Both the position numbers and the translations under genes were made by a program. From Acridotheres tristis (Eukaryota > Chordata > Aves > Passeriformes > Sturnidae): a stretch of 64,000 nt of DNA. The stretch lies in contig CM072908.1 of NCBI GenBank assembly GCA_037013685.1, positions 5,469,001 to 5,533,000 on the forward strand. The letters run 5' to 3'. Under the pieces are notes generated by a model. The model saw nothing but the letters and a program-made list of their open reading frames with translations. It had not been told where the DNA came from and did not search any database. Shown here piece by piece: positions 40,430 to 53,400 of this stretch (position 1 is its first letter; every line of letters begins with the position of its first letter).

Positions 40430-40890
40430 ATTATTGAGCCACTAGAGAGTGTCTAAAGAAGGGTCATGAAAATAGTGAAGAGCCTGCAGGGGAAGAGGAG
40501 CCACTGAGGGCACTTGATATATTCAGCCTGGAAGAGACCGAGGGGAAACTGATGACAGTCTACAACTCCTGAGGGGAAGAGGACGGGCAGGCATTGATCT
40601 TTGCTCTGTGGTGACCAGAGACAGGACCCCAGGGAATGGATGGGGCTGTGTCAGGGGGTTTTTAGGCGGGGTAGCAGGAGAAGGTTCTTCCCCCAGAGGG
40701 TGGTGGGGCTCTGCCCAGGCTCCCCAGGGAATGGGCACAGCCCCGAGGCTGCCAAAGCTCCAGGAGAGTTTGGACAATGCTCTCAGGTAAAAGGTGGGTA
40801 TTTGTGGGGATGTCCTGTGCAGGGCCAAGAGCTGGACTCGATGATCCCTCTGGGTCCCTTCCCACTCAGGACTTGCTGTGCTTCTATGGC
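40430..40890 (+). mobile_element. CR1 LINE 3' fragment, plus orientation
   Basis: This matches the familiar 3' end of bird CR1 retrotransposons: a GTCTACAACTCCTGA stretch, TTCTTCCCCCAGAGGGTGGT, then TGGACTCGATGATCCCT followed by GGGTCCCTTCCCACTCAGG. It is a 5'-truncated, decayed copy with no reverse transcriptase frame. It lies between the MTOR poly(A) site and the EXOSC10 promoter and continues directly into a minisatellite. Confidence 0.8.
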
Positions 40891-40894
40891 TCCC

Positions 40895-41040
40895 ACTGGC
40901 GTGTTTGTGGGGAAAAGGCCGAATCTGCTGCAGAAGCCCAGCCAGGTGGGTGTTTGTGGGGGAAAAGGCTGAGTCTGCCCACAGAAGCTCAGCCGGGTGG
41001 GTGTTTGTGGGGAAAAGGCTGAGTCTGCCGCACATAACCC
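40895..41040 (+). repeat. Minisatellite, about three copies of a ~50-bp unit
   Basis: The phrase GTGTTTGTGGGG recurs at 40901, 40950 and 41001, giving spacings of 49 and 51 bases. Each is followed by AAAAGGCYGARTCTGCY and then CAGAAGCYCAGCC. The array is immediately after the CR1 fragment and about 160 bases before the EXOSC10 start codon. Confidence 0.9.
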
Positions 41041-41049
41041 CAGCCTGGC

Positions 41050-41480
41050 TCCCCTCAGGGCCTCCCGTCCCACACAGGGCTTGTCCTGCCCCGCGCTGCC
41101 GCTGGGGGCGCTCCCCGCTGTTCTCCTCGCCCCCCTCCCGCCGCCAGCGCTGCGTTCTCGCAGCCGTGTCCAATTCTCGCGACAGCGCCGCGCACCAACA
41201 TGGCGGCTGCCGCCCGTGAGGGGAGCCCGGCGGGGCGGGCGGGCTGCTCCAGCATGCCCGCGGACACTGAAGGAACCAGCACGATGTCGGCTCTGCCCGG
41301 CTTCGACAGCCCCGACGCCTTTGTCAAGGTGCGGTCTCAGAGGGGCGGGGGGAGCGGGGGAGGCACTGCCGCTCCCGGCGTGCCGTGTGCGCTCGGGCCA
41401 TGCCGGGAGCTGTAGTTCTATCCCGCGGGGGCCGCGTGGGGATCCCAGCCTGAGCGGGTGGCACCCGTAGGGTGTCCCCA
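41050..41480 (+). promoter_or_regulatory. EXOSC10: EXOSC10 CpG-island promoter
   Basis: A sharp rise in GC and CpG surrounds EXOSC10 exon 1. Upstream of the start codon are a CCAAT box at 41170-41174 and TCTCGCGA at 41175-41182, most of the palindromic TCTCGCGAGA element of housekeeping promoters. The start codon sits in AACATGGCGGC, a good YY1-type site. There is no TATA box. A constitutive promoter is inferred. Confidence 0.7.
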
Positions 41481-44400
41481 GTGCCAGAGGGAGGGTGTGG
41501 GCCGGGCTGGAGGGTGCGGAAGCCAGAGAGGTGTATCGGGGCCTGTTACCGGCCTGGGTCGGGCTCTGGCCCTGTCAGGCACCGGGGACTCCTGGAAACG
41601 CCGAGGAATCGGGACCCTCGTGAGGGCCTGTCGCGATGGGAATTGCCCCTGGCGTTATAAATCGCAGCGTTAGCCCCCATGTGTCTTACCTGTGTACGAT
41701 GCTGCTTCCAGAGAGGGAATGGCTGCCAGATCCCAAATAGGAAGCGTTGCAGGGATTTGGAGTGTTTTGTTAAAGTAATAAAGTAATTACGTGCGTTGCT
41801 GCTGACTTAGAACTGTAGAATATTCTGAGTTGGAAGGCTCCCACAGGGATCATCGGGTCCAGCTGCTGGCCCTGCACAGACACCCTTTTACAATCCCACC
41901 TGGTGCCTGAGCGTTGGCCTAATGCTCTTGGAGCTCTGGCAGCCTTGGGGCTGTGACCATTCCCTGCGGAGCCTGGGCAGTACCTGATCACTAGTTTTTA
42001 GACTTTGGTTATTTAAAGCTATCTGAATTAACTGTGTGAAGTTACTCCTGGTGAAAAGCCCCACAATACCACACATTAGAACCATGCAGTTCCATCCAGG
42101 CAAAGTACATTTCTATTAAAGAGTATCCTGAGTAAACAGAAACGAAATACTGACAAAATGCTGATAACGGTGTTCTTGCACAGTACGCTCTCAGCACAGT
42201 GGTGGCTGCAACAAAGGCATCAAATGGGCTCCCTCAGCCTGGTGATGAGTATGATTTCTACTGCAGCTTCCCTGGCTTCCGTGCATACTGCAAAACACAG
42301 GGGGACCACCTGCTCCGCTGGTAAGGCTCCTTTTGCATCTCTGGGCTCTTGCTCTCAATCCAAACCAGAAGGTAGCCCCCCTTCTTTGGCAACTCCAAAC
42401 TTGCTATAAGTAAAAGGGTGGTTTATTTCACACATCTAATTTTAGCTGCTTCTCTAGCACTTGGCAGCTGAAGTGATAAGCTTAAAGAGGGTCTTTCATT
42501 ATTGCCACGAAGAAGCACCTCATACTGAACACATTAGGCTGTCCATTTTAAAAGTCATGTTTGTGAGAAGCTAATTCTACCACTTAATACTGTAAAGGTG
42601 CTTTTTCTATTTACAGCTCAAGTGGTGATATCTATAATTTGATTTATTTTCAGACTTTGAAGTGTAGAAAGTCAAAGACAATCGGATGTTTTAATGTTTA
42701 GATTGCCTGCTTTCAGATTGCTGACAGCTGTGCTGTTCTCTTGCTAGCATGAGCCAGGTGATGCAGTACCATGGCTGCAGGAGCCTCACGAAAGATTCCA
42801 GCAAAGTGACAGGGCTGGAAGATAAATTTGATATGCTGGTTGACTCCAATGATGTCATTCTAGAAAGAGTGGTAAGCAAATTATTTCTGGATTTGGTTCT
42901 TATAAAGTGTTCAGTTGCCACAAGTTTTCTTTTTTGTTGCAAGAACTTTAGTGGCAGTGCTTTCACAGTTAGTCACTATTTCCTCAATCTGATGTATTCC
43001 CCTTTTATTTTAAACACCCTTCCAAATGCTAGGCCAGAGATCCCAGCAGCTAAGGTAGGTGGGCCAAAGGGAGGGAAGGTCATATGTTATGTGTGAGGAA
43101 ACTAAACACAGTTTGACATAAAATCCTCACAGCCTGAGAACATGTCTGTACATTTTAGAGTGCTTCTCTGAAGAAATTCTTCCCACTCCTGATGCTCAAC
43201 ATACTCCTCCCATGTTTGTGTGTCTTGTGTTGCACAGAATTTGGGGGATATGGCTGTGGAGGTACCTATCTACATGACTTTGCTTATTTAGCCTGACTAG
43301 AGTGTCTGAGTGTGGTGATTTAACAGGTGTTTCACATTGTTTTTCTGGCTTTTAGGGTATTTTATTGGATGAAGCATCAGGAGTGAACAGAAACCAGCAG
43401 CCAGTCCTGCCAGCTGGGTTACAGCCCCCACAGATGATCGTTTCCAGCTGGAACCGTAAGGTGAGGCCCCCATGCTCAGTTTGGCTGTGTTAGCTCAGCT
43501 GTTCTCCCAGCCATTGCCCTACCCATTCTTCAGTGGAGTAGTTATCTGTTCTCTCCTGTTTTTTCACACACTGAGTACCTCTTTCTTTTTTTCTTTTTCC
43601 TATTCATTCAAACTTGATTCTGAAATCTTTGTGCTTTCAATTGCCATTTCAGTTTCATGTACTCAATAGCCCTTCCAGTGCTTATGAATTCAGCATCTTG
43701 AGTCCCAACGCTTTCATTCCTCACTGAAAAAAAGTTCCTCTGTATTACGTGTGGAGTATAACTCTTCCTCTGAATGTTGGATCAGACTGAATGAAAGAAA
43801 CTCTGAATGTCTGATAAGTCCTGTTGGTTTCACCTCTGTTTTTTTAAATAGGCAGGAGAATTCCACAAGAGAACTCAGTCTGAAACATTCCGGCTGCTTC
43901 ATGCCAAGAATATTTCTCGACCACAGCTTAAGTTTCGTGAAAAGATTGACAATTCCAACACTCCCTTTGTACCTAAACTTTTTATCAAACCAAATGCTTT
44001 GAAGCCTTTGCCTGAAGGTAAGAGGTTTATTTTTTGGGGGGTAATTTGTTGCAAGTATTTGACACAAACCTGTCTTCACAGTCTAGAGAAGTCACTGACT
44101 ATAAAAACAAATAGCAGGAGATGTTCATGTAGTGATCTTGGTGACACTGTTGTTTCCATATATGTGATGTCAGGGTAGGTCAGCAAACAGCATCTTCTTG
44201 CTCATATACAGCAAATAATCTGTTCCAAACAGATAATCTGCTGCTGCTTTTTGCCACCTTGAACATACATGAGAATCACTTTTGCATGAGAAGTCTCGAC
44301 TAGTCTAGTTGGCTTTACAGATATTCTTTCAGATGGGTGAGCTGCAGTTGGTGTGTGGGGAGACCTACCTTTGGTTTTGGTGCTTTATCAAAGCTGCTGG

Positions 44401-47400
44401 TAACATCCTGTCTTGGTAACACATTCTGCTGCTGCCAGTTCATCCATATTCTGCACTGATGCAGTTGTACTTGCAGTAACCAGGAATGATTGAAAAGTTT
44501 TTTCTGAAGATTTTTCAATTTCCATCCAAGCTTTTGAGCAAAGCCACCTTGTGTCTTGCCTAAAAACAGCCAAGTAACTGAGTTACTATTTCAGGTACAA
44601 AATAACAGCAAAAGCAGCAGCACTAAATTGTTAAGATTTTTGATACTTGATAAACTCTTGTGGTGGGTGGAGGGGGAGATGATAGTAGGCTGAGAACATG
44701 TTCTGTGGGGGACCCAGTCCAGTTATTCCATATTGGTTGTTCAGCCCTCACAAAAAGTGGACGGCAGAGAAAGGAGCGCCCTGAAGACTTGGATGTACCA
44801 GCTGCTTTGGCAGACTTCATACATCAGCAGAGGACACAGAAAACTGAGCAAGACATGTAAGAAACTAACCTGACAGCAAGGTGCTTGGAGTCCCCTGGGT
44901 GAAGCTGTGTGGTCGGATTGTGCTGGTGCTCATCATGTTTAACAGTTCTGCATGTGTTTGTGTCCACACCACGTTGTGTGTGATTTGCTTTAGATCTCTG
45001 CAGTTACATTAAACCTCTGCTTAAAAAGAGACAGAATAGGGGAACTATCATAGCTCTCAAATCCTCTGTGCTCTGTCCTCATAAAGAGGACTGGAATTTA
45101 GTCTGTGCTTGTCTCTTCCTAATTTTCCACAGGTTTGCTCACCCTTACCAGTATGAACTGGAGCATTTTTCTCCACCAGATGGAGTTCTCAAGAAACCTG
45201 AACTCCAGGTTGGTGCCCACTTTAATTTTAAACTGCAGATGTAGTACATTTACAGCCATACTTGACAAATTTCAGGTTTGAGGGTGGAGGTTGGGATTGG
45301 GAGTTGACAGTGAACATACATGTCTAATTCATTTGCTCTGGCAGGTGTACAGGCCCATTGAGGAAACACCCTGTCATTTTATCACCACACTGGATGAGTT
45401 GGCAGAACTAAATGAAAAGCTTATGACTTGTAAAGAATTTGCCGTGGACTTAGAGGTAATCCAATTGTCTTTTCTATTTAAAAGTTACACGTGTACTTTT
45501 AGGAGCTAGGAGACTATTATATTCTTCAGGGAGGGGGATGGGGTGGTTTTCTCCTGATTTTTGTACTCCCCAACATGAAAAGACAGTTCCTGACCCTTGA
45601 TTTGTCAGATATTATCTATAACGTTGAATTAAACTTTGTCAGTGTTAAAAGTTTTCCAATGGCAGGGCAGGCTGTGCATTTCTTAATGAATTTGCTCTTC
45701 TTTCAATTAATCTATTCTTTTTTACGTCATCTTAGTGACTGCAGTGAGAAAGTTTGCTCATCCAGTTGTCTTTTTTTCTCAAAGAAGTCCTTGTTGCTCT
45801 TTCTTCCCTCATTTGAAATGCTGTTTGTTTTATAGTATTGTTTCTGTAATGATTCCTAGCTTACATCTCTCTCCCCTGTTTTCAGCATCACTCCTACAGG
45901 AGCTTCCTTGGCCTGACATGTCTGATGCAGATTTCCACCCGAACAGAAGATTTCATTATTGATACACTGGAACTGCGCAGTGACATGAACATCCTCAATG
46001 AGACCTTCACAGACCCTGCAATTGTGAAGGTCAGCTGCCAAATTATCCAGATTTTTTTAAAAGTTATTATTGTTGTTTTGGTTTAAGCTTTCTCATAGTT
46101 AAAATCACGCTGTGTGCTCTGTCTTGGTCACTTGATTCTGGTTTCACTGTAATTTGTTCAGGAGCCTGTTTCCTTGATGTTAAGGGTGAATTGCTTGCCA
46201 GATGCACTTATTTAATAGTTCTGTACTTAACAGTAAAAAACAGAGAAATCTGGTCCTAGACATGATTATGAAAGCACAGCAATAAGCCTGGAGTAGAAAT
46301 GTTCTTCATATCATTCCCAATTTTTTACACTTTTCCAGGTCCTTCATGGTGCTGATTCAGATGTGGAATGGCTGCAAAGAGACTTTGGTCTGTACTTGGT
46401 GAATGTGTTTGATACTCACCAAGCTGCTCGTCTCCTCAATCTCGGCAGACATTCTTTGGACCACTTGCTGAAGCTGTATTGCAATGTCGATGCTGACAAG
46501 AAGTACCAGCTGGCTGACTGGAGGATACGGTAAAAACTGACCCTAAATGGGCTGGAGCTGTGAGCAGCACTTCTCCTTGTTTGCATTGCTAACATTCTAC
46601 TTGCAGGACCCATAGGTGTAGGTTAGTCTGAAAGTGAATGAGCACAGCGTTTACTTGGTTGTGCCCAAAGTTTTTAAATGTTACATTTTCCCATGTTTTT
46701 TAGAAAATTAGTTCTTTTTGGAAAGATCTGCAAAGGTGAAGCAATGAAAATCTGGAAATCCACTTCTTAGGAACAGTTCTTAATCACTGCAGTGTTATGG
46801 AGACAGTATTTGCTCCTCTAGTGCCCCCACAAAACACATTTAATCACCTGTGCAAGGCAGAGCAGATGGTGTTGGAGCAGTGATCTTGGCTCAGAGCTCT
46901 CAAGTCTACTTTTGTAGGCTCTGCTGAAGAAGAGAGCTATGACAAATACCATAGCAAGCAGTTCTGCCATGTGACTTAGCTACACAGCAGTCCTGCTCTC
47001 CAGCACACAAACAAGAGTCTGAATTGGAGAGTGCACAGCATTTTACTGCTGTTGCCCAACCAATCCTTCAGTAAGAAAACAGAATTTCCATGTTAGTTCC
47101 TGGCATGTCTCATACGCATTTTGCCCTAATATGCCTTTTAAGAGAAAAGTGACAGTTTGGTGGGACAACTGAAACGTGTTAGTGTAATTGTGGCTCTGTT
47201 TCTAGCCCTTTGCCAGAAGAAATGATCCAGTATGCCCGTGATGACACTCACTACTTGCTCTACATCTATGACAAAATGAGAGAGTTGCTGTGGGAGAGAG
47301 GGAAGGAACAGCCCACCCAGCTGCAGGTTGTGTGGCAGCGCAGCAGGGATATCTGCCTGAAGGTAAAGCTTCACCTGGTTTGATTACCTGGGTCAGAGTA

Positions 47401-50400
47401 TGGCATTAGGAGAGAAAGTCCTTTACCTATTCTACATCTTTTTCCTTTTTATGTCTGAAAACATCTGTATAAACTGACTCAGTCACGTGCAGTCACTTTC
47501 ACTAGCTTAGGTCCTTGGACTCAGATGCCTTCCTGCTCTTTTCTGAATGCTGGTATTCCTTGGCCTCACAATGCATTCAGGTGTGTCTTTTCTAAGAGAG
47601 ATGTTACATTTCTGGTTCTGCTGGATGTTCTTGGAAGTTCAAAGCCTCACTGCGGTTGCATTCTGAGACAACTATATTGTGCCTGTGGAAAACACTGTCT
47701 ATGAAAGTAGACTTTGTGTGATGTAGTAAAGCTGCTCCTGGATTTGATGAGGCTGGATTTCCCCTAGCAATGGATGAGATGTATGTTTTTCAGGAATAGG
47801 CTCCCACCAATAGTTTAGAATAAAAAGCTCAAAGACACATTGTACCAGGGTGTATGCAGTTCCCCAATGTCCATGTGAGATTCTATGTCTGAGAGAGGCA
47901 AAACAGAAAGCTCATGAGTGCTTTTTTTCCTGTCCAGAAATACATCAAGCCCCTCTTTACAGATGAATCCTACCTTGATCTCTACAGGAAGCAGAAAAAA
48001 CACCTTGATACCCAGCAGCTGGCAGCATTTAGGCTGCTGTTTGCATGGAGAGACAAGATAGCACGACAAGAGGATGAGAGCACAGGGTAGGAAGTCTTTT
48101 GTTATGGACACTGGTTTAATACTCTGGTAAATCTCTTGGATTATGCCCCTTCTACCCCTGAGATGAGACTACTTTGTTACCTGTAGAAATTACTGTGCTA
48201 CATCAGGCTGCTTGTTACACAGAAGTTCTGTTATGTTTCTTTTGTTTTTAACTGATGTAATCATCTCAGACCTTGTAATGGGGGCAGAGTTGAGTAGTTT
48301 TGAAGGTGTTTTAAATTGTTTTTAACATTCCATTACATTCATACCACCTCTTTGTGTTGCAGATATGTGCTACCAAATCATATGCTGTTGAAGATTGCAG
48401 AGGAGCTGCCCAAGTAAGTTTTGTTCACACTGAAGGAGTTTGACTTGATCTTAATATCCAGCAAGTTACTTCCAAGTGTGTAATTACTTCTGCAGTTGGT
48501 CCCTTCCTTCCAGCTGTCAGTACTGCTCTTCTCTATAGTTGTTCCGTTTGGAAGAGACATAAACAGGAGTACTCCTTCAGAAGGCTCCAAACTTCTGGGA
48601 TACCTCACTTGCATTGTATTGCCCTGATAAACCACATTCCTTTGCATTGCTCTGTGTCATACATTCCCTCTGAGATTCCTTCACTTTTACAGAGCAAGAG
48701 AGGGGTGAGCGCCCCTAAAACTTACTTGGGTTTTTACTGCAGTTCGTAAAGGAGTGGGGAAGGCAAGAGACAGACAGATCCCTTAAAATTTATACAATAG
48801 TTTATTTATACATTTATACATTTATACAATAGTTTCCTCAAACATTTGGCACTCACTAACAACCATACTTGAGAATAATAAAAATATATCTTTAAAGGCA
48901 GGTCTACTGCTGGGCTCAGCTTCCATCGGTGAATACTGAATGAAATAATGATGAGGACAGACCGACCACAGAAAAGTTCAGTGAGAGGAGAGCTGACTTG
49001 ATGGCTTCTCCTCATCTGCACAAACCTGGTGCAGAATTTATTCACAGAGATTAATCTGATTTATCTTGCTCTATCATAGTCAGGATAGTGGTTATATCCA
49101 GTTGCACATCCTTTGAATGCAAATGCCCAACATACCAGCCATAAATACAGCACACTGAATTTTCCTCCTCTCTCTTCAGAGAATCCCAGGGTATCATTGC
49201 TTGCTGTAACCCTGTCCCACCACTTGTTCGCCAGCAGATTAATGAATTGCATCTGCTCATTCAGCAGGCCCGGGAGATGCCTCTTGTCAAGGTAGGAGTA
49301 GCTTGTACCACACAGGAGACTGATCACTGGCATTCCCTAAGCCAGGCCCTGTGGTGATGTGTATGCTGAAGTTTGCTTTTTGAACACTGAATGTAGTGTT
49401 CTGGAGTACAGCAGAAAGATTTGTTGCAAGTTCTTGCCTGTCTGCTGTGTAGTGGCTTACACAAGTGTAGTTTCCTGGAAAACTGGAGCAGTAAATGAAC
49501 AGACAGTACTTGAACAGAATGCAGTTTGTCTTATACTGTACATCACATTTGCCTGGCTGAGGAAGAACTGCAACTTGTGGAATTTGCTGGCCATGTAAAT
49601 GACTCATAAATGTTTTACAGCTGTGGTAAGGCAAAAAACCAACCCAGGTGTAAGAAGTTCATTTTTTGAAATACATCATCAGCATATTGATGTTAGTACA
49701 GCTTTCATCCTGTAATGAAAAAAATTATTTGTGAGCAAGAACGTGGCCTTTCTGTGTGAGGTGTTTAAATGTACAGCCAAGTGCAGACACTGCAGGAGAA
49801 GAAGAGTCATTTTATTAATCTGCTAGCTTGTAATAAATGTATTGAAAACATTGATAAGGTGGGCAGCCTAGAAGAAACAGGGCTTTTAAGTGACTTACCT
49901 TTCTCTCCCATTCTAGTCGGAGATTACTGTGGCAGCCAAAAAGAGAGCACCTCCACCCATCCCTGAGGTATTGTTTGCATATTTTTACCCAGTGCCTCAA
50001 GCCTTGAACTTGGAAAAATGTGTATCAGAATTCTACCTGCTAGTAAATTGCTTCTCTCATCCATTTTACAAATCACTCTCCTTTAGCTTAATGGTACTTT
50101 TCTGTGCCAGACTCATAATATTACCAGCTGTAAACTGATATTTTACAAACCACCATAAAGCAGCACTTAAGGTTTCATCAGCAAACACTCTGGCTGCTGG
50201 ACAGTTCTATGTATGTTGGAATATATTGACTGAGCTGTAAGAAGAGAGGTTTCAGATGATTTCTAAGGCTGACTTGTTCTCTCTCTCATCCTGTATATGA
50301 AGTAGAGCATCTTACAAGCTCGTGGGTGTTTGCACAGGTAGCCTTTTGATGCCAGATGCAATGTGCTCTGGCACATGAGCTGCACTAAGAATATTCCCTC

Positions 50401-53400
50401 TCTGAATTTTATCCCTTTTTTTGGAATTTTCATTAAAGTGTCTCTGCAGTATAATAGATTCATAGTGTATTAATGGTGTTCATAATTTGAATCTCTCTGC
50501 AGAAGCTGGAGAATGCCCTCTTTGGACCACATGACAGTTCACGGATTCCTGTGGATGATTTTCAGAATAACTCTGCCTTGGGTAATTTAAAGTTAACCTA
50601 AAAGCTGTGCTAATAATGCAGTGATGAAGCTTTGACATGAGGAAAATAAGCAGTCCTGAAAAAAGTTTCAGGGAAACCTCATGACACAAAAGAGCAGTAA
50701 AATACACAAGACTCTAATAAAAATTTTGTCTCCTTTTCATGCAGACCCTGCACCAGTTTTGGAAGATGTTTGTCTCTTTTCAGACGGTGAGAAGACAATG
50801 GATATTCAAGATGGTCAGCCTGAGTCAGCCTGTCTTGTTGCTACTACCACTGTCAGCATATTCAGTGTAAGCAGTGTGTTTGTGACAGTGTCAGTATTGA
50901 AATATTAGACAACAGACTTAATAATCTGATAAAACTGTGTGGAAGTGTTGAAAGAAATAAGGTGGGAATGCATGGCAGTGGTTCTGAGTTTGACAGGCAT
51001 ATGGCCTAACCAAGGTAACTGGGATAGGAGGCCAGCAAGGTTAATTCCATGTCTCTGGAGGGTCACTTCTGTCAGTGAGATTTCAGAGTGAGAAGCAGCA
51101 TGGCATGAAATGGCAGGAGCCAAAACAAAAGAATATTCCTGTTAATATTTCTTCTTTTTTTCCATTTCTTTTAAGGAATGTGATGAAAACGAAGGACATA
51201 AGAGGAGTTTAACCACTGCACAGAGAAAAGCTCAGCTAATAATGGAGTCCTTTGAAAATCCATTTAAAATGGTAAAATCTCCCAATGGTGGGACACACAT
51301 CACCCAGTGCAGAGGATGCCCTGAGCTAGTTTTCCAGGCATATCAGAAGGGCTTGATAAAGCATCAGCTGCTGCCTGACTGGAATGAAGGGATTGTCCTT
51401 GCAAAACACATGTGTGGACTTGGTTTCAAAACACATTTAAATACCTCTTGGATAGAAGTGTTTCTACATAGTAAACAGACCATTCACCATGTATTTAAAA
51501 CTAATTTTAGGTTTTTCAGGCATTTCATCTGTCCTTTATGGGTAGGATTAGTGAGCTGATTCTACTCTTGTAAAACAATAGAACACTGTTATACATATGG
51601 AGTGGCAAATTACTAGAAAATAATACCAAAATCTTTTCTAGTGTGCAGCTGACACTTGGTCTGTTGGGGGTGTTTTGGTGTTGTGGGGAGGGATTTTTAG
51701 TTGTTTTTTTCTTTAATATTTCTCTTGGCAGTAGCTGTGGTGCCTTCTTTTTTCCACGAGTTGTTCTATATCTGTAGAATATTTCTTCAGATGAACTCAC
51801 TGATTTACAACAAGTAGCATTTTAGCAATGAGCTAAATGTCACATGCTGTTTAAACCAATTTTTTTTTCCTGTCTACAGTATCTACCTCCAGAGGAGAAT
51901 TCTGCCTATGTCTCACAATCTGCGAAGTTTGACCCATCATCAAAAATTTATGAAGTAAGACTGGTGCTAAAACTTCCTGCCAAGTACTACAAAAGAAACA
52001 AATAAGTAGTTTATTTTCCATAAGGAGCCCCGGAAATAGATTTTTTTTTTTTTCCTCCTTGGATACTTCTTGAGAAACTTACCACATTTTTGTGACATCT
52101 GTATCCTTTGAGGAACCAGGGATTAGAGACATTCTTCTGTATAGTCCCTGTCTGTCAAACCTGAAAACTCCACTGAATGTATCTGCATTTGTTTTCAAGG
52201 CTTGTTTATAGCTTTGAACTTCTAAAGCATTTGGTTTTACTTCACATGGTGCAGCAGATCTTAATCTCTTTTAATGTGAATTTGATCTTTTGTACTCTTA
52301 ATGAAGACCAGCATGTGTTAGCAAGTTTATAAACAACTTCTTGCCATAACACTTTAAAGAAAATGTTTCCAGGTAATGTTTTTTCATTGCAGATCAGCAA
52401 TCGATGGAAGTTGATGAGTCAGGCACCAGTACAGAAGAAGTCCTTGAACGAAACCATTAAGAAAGCAGCCCAGCAGTCAGGTACAGCCATTCTTCCCTTC
52501 CTTGGTTTGTCTGCCAGCATGCTTTTCCCAAGGCATGTAGGTTGCTTCTTGTAGATGATGGATTTCCTGATGAATGACATTATTTGTTAACATTTGTACT
52601 CTGTTTAGTTTGAGACTTGATACAAGCTGCTTTGTTTGCTTTTTCTAAGCCCCTGGCTAACTTCTGCTTTTTACAGTAATGCTTGTTTGTCTCCATAGCT
52701 GCCCATGTCCAGACACAGAAGGTGCAGAAAAAGGCAGCAGAGGAAGTTGTGTCTGTCCGTCAGCAAGCCATGGTATGTCACAGAATTCCTCCTTCCAGCC
52801 ATTGCTCCTGTTGACTGTTAGAACATAGTTCAGAATGAAACTCTGAGCCCTGTAACTGAAATACCTGAATGACAGTGTTTTGATAATAATCTTTCTGTGA
52901 TGCTGCCCTGGGTGTAACAACAGGCTCCTGCTGATTGTGTTGTGCACATTGTCACATCCCTCCAAGTGTTCAGGAGGGAATGTTTTCCACTGATGCACCT
53001 CTGCTCTTCACTTCCTTTAAGGTTCCTCAGTTGTTCTGCATAGGTTCCCCCAAATATGCCAGTGGGGCTACAGCAGATCTCAGCTTCCCACATCCTGTGA
53101 AATGACAATTTGGCTTTTCATAAAAGTCCCTGCTGTGAGGAGAAGAAAGAAATAGCAGTTTAGGCCCCAGGAAGAACACAGAGCTTTCTCCCCATGCTAT
53201 TATTGCCAAAGGCAAGAGCAGCCACTGGAGCCTGGCTCCATTGGGCACTTAATTTGCCCAGTCAGATGTTTCATTCTCCTTTCTTCAACTTACCCTTTTT
53301 TCTGTTCTGTGGGTTGCTTTCATAGCAAGAACAAGCTAATAGGAAGAGGGAGAGAGACACAAATGAAATGGGAACAGAAACAGGAGCAGAGTTGCCAACA

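Larger units (their letters stand above)
39973..41050. other. MTOR-EXOSC10 intergenic region
   Basis: About 1 kb. The left part (39973-40425) has no recognised content. The right part is the CR1 fragment and the minisatellite, listed separately. Minus-strand open frames over this region run through repeat and CpG-rich DNA and are not believed. Confidence 0.6.

Noticed and set aside
40895..41040. Regular repeats considered as a CRISPR-like array
   Set aside because: Units are contiguous with no unique spacers, and the genome is vertebrate. It is a minisatellite.
40523..41173. A 216-codon minus-strand open frame upstream of EXOSC10
   Set aside because: It lies entirely in the CR1 fragment, the minisatellite and the CpG island. 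The repeated peptide phrases are only the minisatellite read backwards.
48940..49010. Possible box C/D snoRNA in EXOSC10 intron 13 (ATGATGA followed by CTGA)
   Set aside because: The boxes are only about 45 bases apart, no terminal stem pairs around them, and no C'/D' boxes or guide are visible.
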